Source: a virus
IMG/VR virus record: IMGVR_UViG_3300034356_000219
Span: 1 to 27,856 of that record
Length of the DNA stretch: 27,856 bases
Strand: one strand, 5' to 3'
Part shown: positions 7,242-16,082 of the stretch, piece after piece
How positions within the stretch are numbered: position 1 is the stretch's first letter
How the letters are laid out: every line of letters begins with the position of its first letter
Made by a program: the position numbers and the translations under genes
The notes under the pieces: generated by a model
The model's database searches: none
Told to the model about the DNA's origin: nothing
Seen by the model: the letters and a program-made list of their open reading frames with translations, nothing else

Positions 7242-9197
7242 ATGGCAGACATTTTAGATATAGAAATAAATATTGGTGCTAATACTGAAGATTTATCTGC
7301 TGAATTGCAAAAAGCCGAAAATTTACTTAGTAAATTACAAGCAAAATTAAAGAGATCAACTGATGTTGGTGAAATACAAAAGTTAAACACAAAAATAGCT
7401 AGTGTTGAAGGTTCTATTGGTACATTAAGTTCAAGAATTAATGGTGTTGCAAAACCAACTAATGATGCTACAAATGCCTTATCTAATTTATCAAGGGTTG
7501 CACAAGATGCTCCTTATGGATTTATAGGTATTGCGAATAACTTAAACCCTTTATTAGAATCATTTCAAAGATTACAAACTAAAAGTGGAAGTGCAACTGA
7601 AGCATTGAAATCAATGGCTGCTGGTTTAGTTGGTCCAGCTGGTATTGGTCTTGCTTTAGGTGTTGTATCTTCTTTGGCAGTTACATTTAGTGATGAAATA
7701 GCTGCATTTTTTATTGGTCCAACTGAAAAGTTAAAGAAATTTAGAGAAGAACTTAATAAGTTAAATCAAGATATTTATAAAATAGTTGGTGAAGCTCAAT
7801 CAAATAGAACTGTTGGATTAAATTTAGTTAATATTATTGCAGGAGGAGATGTTAAAAGACAAGAAGAAGCGCTTAAACGATTAAAATCTTTATATTCTGA
7901 TAATGCAGCTATACAAGCAGCTACAATTAAAACTGATAAGGCATATTTAACACATTTAGTTAATGTTGCTGCAATACAACAAGATGCAGCTGGAAAAGAA
8001 AAGAATACACAACAAATCTTATCTGCTGCTTATGCTGAACGAAGAAAAATTGAAGCACAAAGAGATCAAGATTTAAAGAACGCAAAAACTTCATTTGGTG
8101 GTAGTGCTGGGTATAATGAAAATAAAGCTAAAGAAGAAAGAAAAAGAATAAATAACCAATATGCTGGTTTACTCGCATCATTAGATGTTACGATTGCAAA
8201 TGCAAAAACTAAAAATGCAGAGTTACTTAATACTCTAACAAATATTGAAACACCAGATAGTAAAGGTGGTGATAAAAAAGATAAAAAAGACCCTTTTGTT
8301 GAAATTACTAAGGATTTTGATAAATCGTTAAAAGCGCAAGAGGTTTTAAGAAGTAAAGGAATAATAGATCAACAAACATACTTAGATAATGTTTATAAGA
8401 TTTATGAAGATTATATAAAAAAATTAGCTGAATTAGATACTACACAAGCTACTAATAAGATTGAAAACTTATTGCCGAAGTTTGATAAGATGACACTTGA
8501 TAAAAATGCTCAAATTATCAAAAATGGCATTAAGAATATGTTGGATTCTTATGAAGAACCGAAAATGGTTGCGCCAGAAGATAAATATCCAGAAAGTCAA
8601 AAAAGATTAGAAGAAGCTAGAAATAAATATGGAACTTTCTTTCTTGGTATTAGTGAAAAGAAAGTAGAAAAGAAAAATGAAAAAGAAAAAAAGGATATAG
8701 AAGATTTAACTAGAGCGTATGAAGATTTTGGTTATACAATTTCATCAACTGTTACAAGTGCTTTATTTGGTATGTATGATGCAATGCAGCAAGGTCAAAG
8801 TGCTACACAAGCCTTAGGAGATATGTTTACTAGATTATTACGACAAATGGCAGAAATGGTTGTTCAAGCTGCAATATTTGCTGGTATTATGTCTTTATTA
8901 GGTGGTGGTGCAGCTGGTGGTGGAAAAGGCTTTTTTGATATATTTAAAGGTTTACTTGGGTTGGCAGATGGTGGAATTGCAACTGGTCCAACATTAGCGG
9001 TGATTGGAGAGGGTGCTGAAAGCGAGGCGGTGTTACCATTAAGCAAACTTGGAAACATAATGCAATCTTCATTTAATGCTGGTTCAATGAATAGCACAAG
9101 TGGAGGTCAAAATGGTCAATTTGTATTACGAGGACAAGATTTAGTATTAGCAATGCAGCGTTCAAATTCTGCTTTAAATCTAAGGAGAGGTGTATAA
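7242..9197 (+). CDS. Tape measure protein
   Basis: At 651 residues it follows the chaperone genes and has the features of a tape measure: a long coiled-coil N-terminus (residues 15-70, with ENLLSKLQAKLKRS), a hydrophobic segment around 125-157 (AAGLVGPAGIGLALGVVSSL), lysine/glutamate-rich helices in the middle, a second hydrophobic segment around 538-562, and the C-terminal motif LADGGIATGPTLAVIGEGAE with EAVLPLSKLG. Tape measures set tail length and help DNA cross the host envelope; at about 0.15 nm per residue this one would give a tail near 100 nm, an inference from a general rule. The hydrophobic segments could insert into the host membrane. Confidence 0.9.
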   Translation: MADILDIEINIGANTEDLSAELQKAENLLSKLQAKLKRSTDVGEIQKLNTKIASVEGSIGTLSSRINGVAKPTNDATNALSNLSRVAQDAPYGFIGIANNLNPLLESFQRLQTKSGSATEALKSMAAGLVGPAGIGLALGVVSSLAVTFSDEIAAFFIGPTEKLKKFREELNKLNQDIYKIVGEAQSNRTVGLNLVNIIAGGDVKRQEEALKRLKSLYSDNAAIQAATIKTDKAYLTHLVNVAAIQQDAAGKEKNTQQILSAAYAERRKIEAQRDQDLKNAKTSFGGSAGYNENKAKEERKRINNQYAGLLASLDVTIANAKTKNAELLNTLTNIETPDSKGGDKKDKKDPFVEITKDFDKSLKAQEVLRSKGIIDQQTYLDNVYKIYEDYIKKLAELDTTQATNKIENLLPKFDKMTLDKNAQIIKNGIKNMLDSYEEPKMVAPEDKYPESQKRLEEARNKYGTFFLGISEKKVEKKNEKEKKDIEDLTRAYEDFGYTISSTVTSALFGMYDAMQQGQSATQALGDMFTRLLRQMAEMVVQAAIFAGIMSLLGGGAAGGGKGFFDIFKGLLGLADGGIATGPTLAVIGEGAESEAVLPLSKLGNIMQSSFNAGSMNSTSGGQNGQFVLRGQDLVLAMQRSNSALNLRRGV

Positions 9198-9199
9198 TT

Positions 9200-11137
9200 A
9201 TGGCATATAATTTAAAATATAGAATAACAAGCGCAACTCTAAGTGATACTACTTCAGTAGTTGAAATGTATATTGATGAAGCGGTTGCTAGTGTAATAGA
9301 TTATGATGGAGTAAGTGTTCAGTTACAATATATCCCAAGATCAGATGATATTTACGAGCCAATTTATGCGAGTCAATTATCTGTTGTTATGGATGTAACG
9401 GATGACCAAAATAATTTACCAAACTTTGTAAGTCTAAACGATAGAAAGTATTTAGTAAAATTAAAGATTGACGGAGTATATAAGTGGACAGGATGGGCGT
9501 TAAGTGATAATGTTCAATACTCTTTTTCAACAGGCAGAAAGGAATTATCTTTTGATGCCATTGATGGCTTAGGAATATTAGATTATTTCCCTTATCCATT
9601 TGTTGAAACTAATATAGTTTCTAATTTTACTCCTACTAAGATATTAGATTTCTTTGTTACTGCTCTTAATCAAATTGGATTTGAAACAGGGTTAAACATA
9701 TACACGGCTTGTTCTTACTACTCATCAAATATGAGCAATAGAACTGCAAATATTGCAAATGATCCATTTAATCAAGGTTTCTTAAGACATAATTATTTTT
9801 TAAATAATGATGGTACTTATCAAACTTGTTTAGAGGTATTAACTAAGATAATTAAGTCTTTTGGTTGTAGAATATATCAAGCCAATAATAAGTGGAATAT
9901 TGTAGCTATCAATGAGATGGCTTCCGATAGTTATTATTATACAGAGTATTTAGCAAATGGTACTTACTCAACTGCTGGACTTGCATCAATAGTTACAACA
10001 GTTGAAGCGTTTAATGGCAATACAACTGGTTTATATTTCGTAGATAACTCCCAAGTAAAGATATTTAAAAAGGGGTACAATAATTTCGTACAAGATTACA
10101 GATTAGAGTATTCTCCTAATTACATTGGTAATAGCAATTTAAAAGTATTATCTGGTGGCGTTCCTGTTTTATGGACTATATCTTCTGGTGTTACATTAGT
10201 AACTAGGGCAAATGAATCAAGTAATCAATTTCTTATGTCTGTTGGTGCTTTATCTAATGTTTCAATATTGCCAGTAGCTATGGATGGTTTAAAAAATGAT
10301 ACTATTGATATTTCAATTACTTTCTTTAATCAAGATGTAGCTAAAATAAGAGGTCAATTTAGGCTACAAATAACAGGTGCGGGAATGTTTGCTCCAAGTT
10401 ACTATCTAAACGTAGATAAGATATGGCAAGACGCTACTGTTGCGCCATCTGGAAATTATTATTTAATTGATGCAGTTGATGAAAATGTTACTAATAAATT
10501 TACAATAACTACTCCTCCATTGCCTATTGGTGGAACATTATCTTATTTTATAGAGTTGTTTAACAGTCCAACTTATTCTAGTTCCATAACTGTTGGGGAT
10601 TTTAATTTAACATTTAACTCTCCAGTATCAAGTATTAGAACAACATCTATATTAACTGCTGATAATCAATATACATTAGAATTAGATTTACCTTTTGGTT
10701 ATCCTGTTTATTTAGGAGATGGCATTGATAGAAATGTTAATAATTTAGCAATAGGCAATATTTTAGTATTAGATAATAGTGTATATGCGGTTGCTTCAGG
10801 TTGGTATAAATTTAATCGTTCTGGTATATTTCAAGGTTTATCACAATTAATAATGAAAGAGTACATAAACGCTTATAGGAGAAACTTAGTAAACATTGAT
10901 TCTAATATATTTGGTGTGGAAAATGAGGAAGGTACATTTTCAGGGGGGTCGATAATTAAGTTTGACGATACTGACCCTGCTCAAATAAATGTATCTGAAA
11001 AGTATTATATGACTGGGAACATGACTATTGACATAGTTAAGGGCGAAATACAATCAACAGTTTTAGACATATCTAATGTGGCAATAGATAGTACAATAAC
11101 AACTATTTACACAGTAGATGGAATTAATTATAATTAA
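9200..11137 (+). CDS. Distal tail / baseplate hub protein (putative)
   Basis: This 645-residue protein directly follows the tape measure gene, where Dit/Tal or baseplate hub proteins lie. It is beta-rich. Residues 1-140 (YRITSATLSDTTSVVEMYID, then YDGVSVQLQYIPRSDDIYEP and KWTGWALSDNVQYSF) look like a distal-tail-type domain, and the long remainder contains helices (LDFFVTALNQIGF, TCLEVLTKIIKSFGCRIYQA) and Ig-like strands. The CLEVLTKIIKSFGCRIYQANNKW stretch in shorter form recalls hub domains seen in Bacteroidetes siphophages. I cannot assign an enzyme activity. It probably forms the tail tip and attaches the receptor-binding fibre encoded downstream. Confidence 0.65.
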   Translation: MAYNLKYRITSATLSDTTSVVEMYIDEAVASVIDYDGVSVQLQYIPRSDDIYEPIYASQLSVVMDVTDDQNNLPNFVSLNDRKYLVKLKIDGVYKWTGWALSDNVQYSFSTGRKELSFDAIDGLGILDYFPYPFVETNIVSNFTPTKILDFFVTALNQIGFETGLNIYTACSYYSSNMSNRTANIANDPFNQGFLRHNYFLNNDGTYQTCLEVLTKIIKSFGCRIYQANNKWNIVAINEMASDSYYYTEYLANGTYSTAGLASIVTTVEAFNGNTTGLYFVDNSQVKIFKKGYNNFVQDYRLEYSPNYIGNSNLKVLSGGVPVLWTISSGVTLVTRANESSNQFLMSVGALSNVSILPVAMDGLKNDTIDISITFFNQDVAKIRGQFRLQITGAGMFAPSYYLNVDKIWQDATVAPSGNYYLIDAVDENVTNKFTITTPPLPIGGTLSYFIELFNSPTYSSSITVGDFNLTFNSPVSSIRTTSILTADNQYTLELDLPFGYPVYLGDGIDRNVNNLAIGNILVLDNSVYAVASGWYKFNRSGIFQGLSQLIMKEYINAYRRNLVNIDSNIFGVENEEGTFSGGSIIKFDDTDPAQINVSEKYYMTGNMTIDIVKGEIQSTVLDISNVAIDSTITTIYTVDGINYN

Positions 11138-11141
11138 TGGT

Positions 11142-11149
11142 TAAATTTG
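11142..11149 (+). promoter_or_regulatory. Putative -7 promoter element 4 nt before a start codon
   Basis: TAAATTTG matches TAnnTTTG and ends 4 nt before the ATG at 11154. The spacing is the same as at 2328 and 23903. No clear -33 TTG is present upstream, so the assignment is tentative. Confidence 0.35.
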
Positions 11150-11153
11150 TAAT

Positions 11154-11846
11154 ATGGCAGCAGTAATTGGAAAGAACGTAATGTTATATTGGCATAGAAC
11201 CGATGTAGACCCAGAGGTGGATGTCGCTTTTGCGTGTAGTACAAATTGTGCTTTTAATGTAAGCGTAGATCAAAAAGAGGTAACAAGTCAAGCAAGTGCT
11301 TGGTTTAGAGAATATAAGAACGATGTAGCTACTTGGAATGTAACCTGTGATGGGTTGATTACTTTGAGTGGCTTTTCTTATTTGTTTATGTTAGATAAGC
11401 AATTAACAAGAGAACCGATAGAGATTAAATTCGTAGTGGATAATGGCGTTGATGGTTTAACTATTATTAACGGAATTTGTAATATAACAAGTTTATCAAT
11501 AAACGCACCTTATAAGGATGTGGCTACATATAACATTAGTTTACAAGGTAGCGGAGCGTATAATATAACAGGAACAGAGGTAAACCCTGAAGGTGTAATT
11601 ATAGTAGGTGCAAACCCTGTTAAGACAAAAGGTTACACGGCAAGTGGTGGCGAAACATCTATTACATTTGCTGATACAGTTGGTTACACTTGTTTGTATG
11701 TTTCTAGAGGTGGTATTGATGTTCAAGGCATTATTACAAGCGGAACTCCTGTTGATGAAGAAGTTAAGTTTGTGTCAAGTACGGGTGTGTTGACATTTAG
11801 TAGAGCATTAGGAAGTGGAGAATTTGTAAGGGCGCTTTTTCAGTAA
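11154..11846 (+). CDS. Tail tube-like structural protein with C-terminal decoration domain
   Basis: Residues 1-140 resemble a tail tube subunit: GKNVMLYWHRTDVDPEVDVA, then KEVTSQASAWFREYKNDVAT and WNVTCDGLI, a pattern also used by TP901-1-type major tail proteins. Residues 145-230 form a separate domain (TKGYTASGGETSITFADTVG, RGGIDVQGIITSGTPVDEEV) that looks like an Ig- or adhesin-type decoration. Because a tube gene already exists at 6097, this may be a second tube or tail-tip ring protein, or a baseplate subunit that uses the same fold. It lies between the hub gene and the homing endonuclease/fibre genes. Function is inferred. Confidence 0.65.
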   Translation: MAAVIGKNVMLYWHRTDVDPEVDVAFACSTNCAFNVSVDQKEVTSQASAWFREYKNDVATWNVTCDGLITLSGFSYLFMLDKQLTREPIEIKFVVDNGVDGLTIINGICNITSLSINAPYKDVATYNISLQGSGAYNITGTEVNPEGVIIVGANPVKTKGYTASGGETSITFADTVGYTCLYVSRGGIDVQGIITSGTPVDEEVKFVSSTGVLTFSRALGSGEFVRALFQ

Positions 11847-11855
11847 ACAAAAACT

Positions 11856-12326
11856 ATGAAACAAATAAAACAACATCCAGATTATTGTATCACATTAGAT
11901 GGTAAAGTTTTTAGCCTTAAAAGTATGAAGTTTATAAAACCATATTTTGATAGAGATGGGTATGTATTTTATAGAATGAGCAAAAATTCCAAAGAATACC
12001 AAAGAAAGGCTCACAGATTAGTTGCAATGACATATATACCTAATCCTTTAAATAAGTCAGATGTTAATCATATTGACGGCAAAAAAGGTAATAATATAGT
12101 TTTTAACTTAGAATGGAATACAAAAAGTGAAAATGCTAAACACGCTTGGGATAATGGTTTACAAAAAAGAGAACGTAAACACGCTAAGTCGGTAATTGAT
12201 ACAAATACAGGTAAGATATATAGGTCAGTTAAAGATGCTGCAAATTCAATAGGTATGAAATATGACTTGTTAAAAATGAGGTTAAGGGGTCAAACTATTA
12301 ATAATACAAGTTTAAAATATATATAG
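11856..12326 (+). CDS. HNH homing endonuclease with NUMOD4 and NUMOD1 modules
   Basis: The domain order is clear. Residues 7-35 (DYCITLDGKVFSLKSMKFIK) resemble NUMOD4, residues 50-95 form the HNH core with AHRLVA (His53), VNHIDG (Asn71, His72) and NLEWNTKSEN, and residues 112-145 (VIDTNTGKIYRSVKDAANSI) form a NUMOD1 DNA-binding module. Free-standing enzymes of this kind nick or cut a sequence in related phages lacking the gene and spread by repair. It is inserted between the tail tube-like gene and the fibre gene with minimal spacers (9 nt and 1 nt), and does not visibly disrupt a gene. Length of 156 residues is typical. Confidence 0.92.
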   Translation: MKQIKQHPDYCITLDGKVFSLKSMKFIKPYFDRDGYVFYRMSKNSKEYQRKAHRLVAMTYIPNPLNKSDVNHIDGKKGNNIVFNLEWNTKSENAKHAWDNGLQKRERKHAKSVIDTNTGKIYRSVKDAANSIGMKYDLLKMRLRGQTINNTSLKYI

Positions 12327-12327
12327 G

Positions 12328-15300
12328 ATGTCAAATCAAATACAAATAACGAGCGGTGCTAAAGTAAGAAATTTAGAAGGTGTTTTAACAGGTTCTTCTG
12401 GAATTATGTCTTCATTGCCTATAAATACATCTCTTGGTATACCTCAGTTAGATGTAAATGGAAAAATACTTGTAGACCAATTACCTAACTCTATTATGGA
12501 ATATAAGGGTACTTGGAACGCTGCAACAAACACCCCTACTTTAGTAAATGGAACAGGTAATCAAGGCGATGTTTATTTATGTAATGTAGCTGGAACAGTT
12601 GACTTTGGTGCTGGTCCTATTGTGTTCTTTGTTGGAGATCAGGTAATTTATTCAGGTACTATTTGGCAAAGAGCAAGTGGTGCAAGTGGAACAGTTACAA
12701 GCGTTGCGGTTACTGAAACTGGCGATGCATTAACTATAACAGGAAGTCCAATTACTACAAGCGGAACTATAAACATAGGCTTTGCAGGGAATAGTGGTCA
12801 ATACATAAACGGAGCAGGCGGATTGACTAGCTTCCCTTCTTTGACAGGTTTTGTACCTTACACAGGTGCAACAGCAAATGTCGATTTGGGAACATTTAAT
12901 TTAACTGCTGATGTTATTACAGGTGCAACAGGTTCTTTTGCATCAAGCGGTGGTAGTAATACTTTTGATATTAACCATTCAAGCGGCAGCGGCATAGCTT
13001 TAAACATAACTAAAGGAGGTAACGGAGAAGGCTTGTATATTAACAAAACAAGTGGTAGTGGTAACGCTGCAACTATTACAGGCGGTGTAACTTTACTTAG
13101 TGAACTACATTTAACAACTGATTTAGCAGATGCTTACATAGCAAGTGCAGCTACTTGGAACGCAAAGCAGAACGCTATTACATTAACAACAACAGGTACA
13201 AGCGGAGCAGCTACTTTAGTTGGTGCTACTTTAAACATACCACAATATCAAGGGGTTTTAACTAACCCTGTAACAGGAACAGGATTAAATGGTGCAATAC
13301 CTAAGTTTACAACAACAGGAAGTACAATAGGAAGTAGTATTATTTTTGATAGTGGTACACAGATTGGAATAAATACTTTATCACCAAGTTTCACATTAGA
13401 TGTTAATGGTACTGCAAGAGTTAATGGTGTATTAACATTAAGTTCTACAATTAGCAACGGGACTTATACATATACTTTACCAAGTGCAACAGGTACTTTA
13501 GCTTTAACAAGTCAAATTCCTTCTTTAAGTGGTTATGTTCAAGGAACAGGTAATGCAAACTATGTAGCTTTATTTAATGGTACAAGTTCTATTGGGAATA
13601 GTATTATTTATCAAAGTGGAACAAATGTAGGTATAATGAATGCCAGTCCAACTACAACATTAGATGTAACAGGAGGTGGTCAATTCTCTGGTTCAATAAT
13701 CGCATTAAGTTTTATAAAAAGTGGAGGTACATCTGCTCAAATATTAGCTGCTGATGGTTCAGTAATAACTGCTGGAACTAATATTACAATAAGCGGAGGT
13801 ACAATATCTACAACTGGAAGTGGTATTACAGGAAGTGGTACAACAAATTACCTACCAAAGTTTACAGGTGCAAGTTCAATAGGGAATAGTTTAATTTTTG
13901 ATAATGGAACTAACATAGGAATTGGATTGACCAGTCCAAGTTATAAATTAGATGTCCAAGATAATGGTGTTTCAGGAATTGTAGACGTGGCTTCTTTTTC
14001 AGTAACAGGTAATGGGGGATCAGGTAGAGGTGTTGGTATTTTATTAGGTGCAGCAGGAAGTAGTAATAGTGTGCAAGTAGCAAGGTTAGTAGGTTATCAT
14101 GAACTTGCTATATCAAGCGCAGTTGCAGCTTCATTTGCCATTCAAGTAGCAAACTCAAGCGGTACATTAACGGAAAGATTAAGGGTAACTCAAGCTGGTA
14201 ATTTAATAATAGGTACAACAGGAGACGCTGGTGCAAGATTATTAATTTCGGGCGGTTATACGGGATTTCAATATAATAGTGCGGGTGCTTATCCGGCTTA
14301 CAATACTTATTTTGGAGCAATAGGAACTAACTTTTCAAATAGTAATAGTGAATTAGATATATGGAATACTGTTGGCGGTGGATTTGTATTTAGAAAACAA
14401 ACGGGTGCATCGGCTCAAACTGCATTACTTACAATAGCTTCAAGCGGTGCTGCTACATTCTCAAGTAATTCAAATAGTACTATTAGTAACACATTTCAAA
14501 ATACAAATACTACTGATACAAATAGTAGAAACATACTAAATGTAATTGCGGGAAATGTTACAACATCAATTCAGTCAATTCATAATGACCATTCCTATAT
14601 AAACGCTACAAATAATTTATACTTTCAAAGTAGTGGTAGTGTTAAAATGTTAATCTCAAGCGGTGGCAATGTTGGAATCGGAACAACATCGCCAACTGAT
14701 TATGCAGGTTATACTACATTCCATGTAAACGGGAAAAGCGGAAGCGGAAGCGGAGTATTGCGTGTAACTTCTTTTGACGGAACTGCGGGTTTTAATATTT
14801 ATGCTGATAGTGCTGCAAAATTAAATACAACAACTGCAATACCTATTATCTTTCAAACACAAGAGGTAGAACGAATGAGAATCACATCGGGGGGTAATTT
14901 ACTTGTAAATAACACAAGTTCAGTAGGTAGTAAGTTAATTGTAAAAAGTGATGGTACAACTTCTGCATCTTTTGCTTGTATATTTTGGGATTCAGCAAGT
15001 TCGGATTTAATGTATGTTAGAAGTGATGGGTATGGTTATTTAAAAGCATCTGCTTGGGTTTATGGTTCGGATTTAAGAATGAAGGAAAATGTATCAAATG
15101 TAGAGAATGGTCTTGATATGGTACTTAAAATGAAACCTAAACATTTTGATTATATAAATGGTCAAAAAGATAACATAGGATTTATTGCACAAGATATTCA
15201 AAAAATAATACCACAAGCAGTAAGCATAACAAATAAGGAAACAGGAATGTTAGGGTTAAAAACGGATTTCTTAGTTCCTTATATAGCAAAAGCAGTTCAA

Positions 15301-15384
15301 GAACTTAAGTTAGAAAAAGATACTGAAATAGCAGAATTAAAAGCACAAATAGAAGAACTTAAACAATTAATTAAAAATAAATAA
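12328..15384 (+). CDS. Tail fibre with C-terminal S74 intramolecular chaperone
   Basis: This 1018-residue protein is the likely receptor-binding fibre. The N-terminal 55 residues probably attach it to the tail; residues 57-120 (EYKGTWNAATNTPTLVNGTG) form a compact module found in several phage fibres. A long Gly/Ser/Thr-rich shaft follows, with repeats built on the theme SSIGNSxIFxxGTNIGI. The C-terminus has the peptidase S74 signature GSDLRMKENV, then KPKHFDYI, GFIAQDIQKIIP and a terminal coiled coil (AELKAQIEELKQLI). In S74 proteins this domain trimerises the fibre and then cuts itself off at the conserved Ser; here Ser914 and Lys919 are the likely dyad, releasing about 105 residues. Confidence 0.92.
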   Translation: MSNQIQITSGAKVRNLEGVLTGSSGIMSSLPINTSLGIPQLDVNGKILVDQLPNSIMEYKGTWNAATNTPTLVNGTGNQGDVYLCNVAGTVDFGAGPIVFFVGDQVIYSGTIWQRASGASGTVTSVAVTETGDALTITGSPITTSGTINIGFAGNSGQYINGAGGLTSFPSLTGFVPYTGATANVDLGTFNLTADVITGATGSFASSGGSNTFDINHSSGSGIALNITKGGNGEGLYINKTSGSGNAATITGGVTLLSELHLTTDLADAYIASAATWNAKQNAITLTTTGTSGAATLVGATLNIPQYQGVLTNPVTGTGLNGAIPKFTTTGSTIGSSIIFDSGTQIGINTLSPSFTLDVNGTARVNGVLTLSSTISNGTYTYTLPSATGTLALTSQIPSLSGYVQGTGNANYVALFNGTSSIGNSIIYQSGTNVGIMNASPTTTLDVTGGGQFSGSIIALSFIKSGGTSAQILAADGSVITAGTNITISGGTISTTGSGITGSGTTNYLPKFTGASSIGNSLIFDNGTNIGIGLTSPSYKLDVQDNGVSGIVDVASFSVTGNGGSGRGVGILLGAAGSSNSVQVARLVGYHELAISSAVAASFAIQVANSSGTLTERLRVTQAGNLIIGTTGDAGARLLISGGYTGFQYNSAGAYPAYNTYFGAIGTNFSNSNSELDIWNTVGGGFVFRKQTGASAQTALLTIASSGAATFSSNSNSTISNTFQNTNTTDTNSRNILNVIAGNVTTSIQSIHNDHSYINATNNLYFQSSGSVKMLISSGGNVGIGTTSPTDYAGYTTFHVNGKSGSGSGVLRVTSFDGTAGFNIYADSAAKLNTTTAIPIIFQTQEVERMRITSGGNLLVNNTSSVGSKLIVKSDGTTSASFACIFWDSASSDLMYVRSDGYGYLKASAWVYGSDLRMKENVSNVENGLDMVLKMKPKHFDYINGQKDNIGFIAQDIQKIIPQAVSITNKETGMLGLKTDFLVPYIAKAVQELKLEKDTEIAELKAQIEELKQLIKNK
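13270..13960 (+). repeat. Divergent repeats in the fibre shaft
   Basis: Three copies of a motif with SxIGxSxIFxxGT followed by xGI and LDV are centred near residues 332, 420 and 516 of the fibre (DNA near 13321, 13585 and 13873), spaced 88 and 96 codons apart. They share clear DNA similarity, for example AATAGTATTATTTAT versus AGTAGTATTATTTTT. A fourth weaker copy (GNVGIGTTSP) lies near 14665. Confidence 0.7.
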
Positions 15385-15385
15385 T

Positions 15386-15712
15386 ATGAAATACTGGTAC
15401 ATTAATCAATTAGACTGCGTTCCTCAAGATGGAGATTTAACAGACTTTGTCGTTGTAGCACATTGGTCAAGAATCGCAAATGAAACAATCAACGAAAAAG
15501 AGTACACCGCAAGTGTATATAGCACTCAATCCTTCTCAAAGGATGACGTTAGTAACTTTATCCCTTACGAGGATTTAACCTATGACATTGTTTGTGGCTG
15601 GTTAGATGCTTCTATTGATGTAGAGGCTTTAGACCTTAATTTAGATGCTCAAATAGAGAATCAAGTTAACCCGCCGATTGTGGTACTTCCACTCCCATTT
15701 TCTAACCCTTAG
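15386..15712 (+). CDS. Fibre-associated hypothetical protein, 108 aa
   Basis: The gene begins 1 nt after the fibre stop. The protein opens KYWYINQLDCVPQDGDLTDF with VVVAHW, then has FIPYEDLTYDIVCGWLD and ends QIENQVNPPIVVLPLPF. I recall this layout (an N-terminal strand with WxI, a PYxDLTxxxVxGWL helix and a C-terminal INPPxVxLPLPW-like end) as a small conserved phage family found near tail fibre genes, with no known biochemical role. A role as a fibre chaperone or tip protein is inferred from position. Confidence 0.7.
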   Translation: MKYWYINQLDCVPQDGDLTDFVVVAHWSRIANETINEKEYTASVYSTQSFSKDDVSNFIPYEDLTYDIVCGWLDASIDVEALDLNLDAQIENQVNPPIVVLPLPFSNP

Positions 15713-15731
15713 GAAATATAAAGTATTTAAC

Positions 15732-15739
15732 TATATTTG
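15732..15739 (+). promoter_or_regulatory. Putative promoter -7 element for the lysis cassette
   Basis: TATATTTG matches TAnnTTTG and lies 17 nt before the ATG at 15757, leaving an AT-rich leader (ATAAAATAAAAACT) like those in front of well expressed Bacteroidetes genes. No clear -33 element is visible. It sits exactly at the change from tail to lysis genes. Confidence 0.5.
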
Positions 15740-15756
15740 TATATAAAATAAAAACT

Positions 15757-15909
15757 ATGCTACAACTAAACGAAACACAATTAAAGGAATTAGAGGCTTA
15801 CATCAATCAGATACCAACTGCTTACGGACTTCCGTTATTGCAGTTTTTAGGTAAGATTGCACAAGAGCAAAATCCACCACAAGTACAAGAACCACAAACT
15901 GAAGCGTAA
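15757..15909 (+). CDS. Small hypothetical protein, 50 aa
   Basis: The short protein reads MLQLNETQLKELEAYINQIP, then TAYGLPLLQFLGKIAQEQ and a polar tail ending EPQTEA. It has an amphipathic helical look with no membrane segment. The reading frame is supported by the promoter-like element and AT-rich leader in front of it and by the TAATG junction with the next gene. It is common for phages of this group to have such a small helical protein at the start of the lysis region, but I cannot name its function. Confidence 0.65.
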   Translation: MLQLNETQLKELEAYINQIPTAYGLPLLQFLGKIAQEQNPPQVQEPQTEA

Positions 15910-16082
15910 TGGTACATAATAGCAATCAATCGGACTTATTAACTATTGTTAGCGGAACATCCGCATTTATTAGTGTTGCGAACGTGCAACCCATAGTTTC
16001 ACTTATAGCGAGTTTGATTGCTATTGTTTCTGGTCTTTTAGCAGCAAGATATTACATCAAAGCGACTAAAAGATTCAAGTAA
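15909..16082 (+). CDS. Holin-like small membrane protein, 57 aa
   Basis: The protein reads LLTIVSGTSAFISVANVQPI followed by VSLIASLIAIVSGLLAARYY and the basic tail IKATKRFK. It has one strong membrane segment at residues 29-48 and a possible weaker one at 9-24, with a basic C-terminus. Size, position ahead of the endolysin gene and topology fit a holin, which would form the membrane lesions that start lysis. Start (TAATG with the previous stop) and stop (TAATG with the next start) are both coupled. There are three further small membrane proteins in this cassette, so which is the holin is uncertain. Confidence 0.6.
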   Translation: MVHNSNQSDLLTIVSGTSAFISVANVQPIVSLIASLIAIVSGLLAARYYIKATKRFK

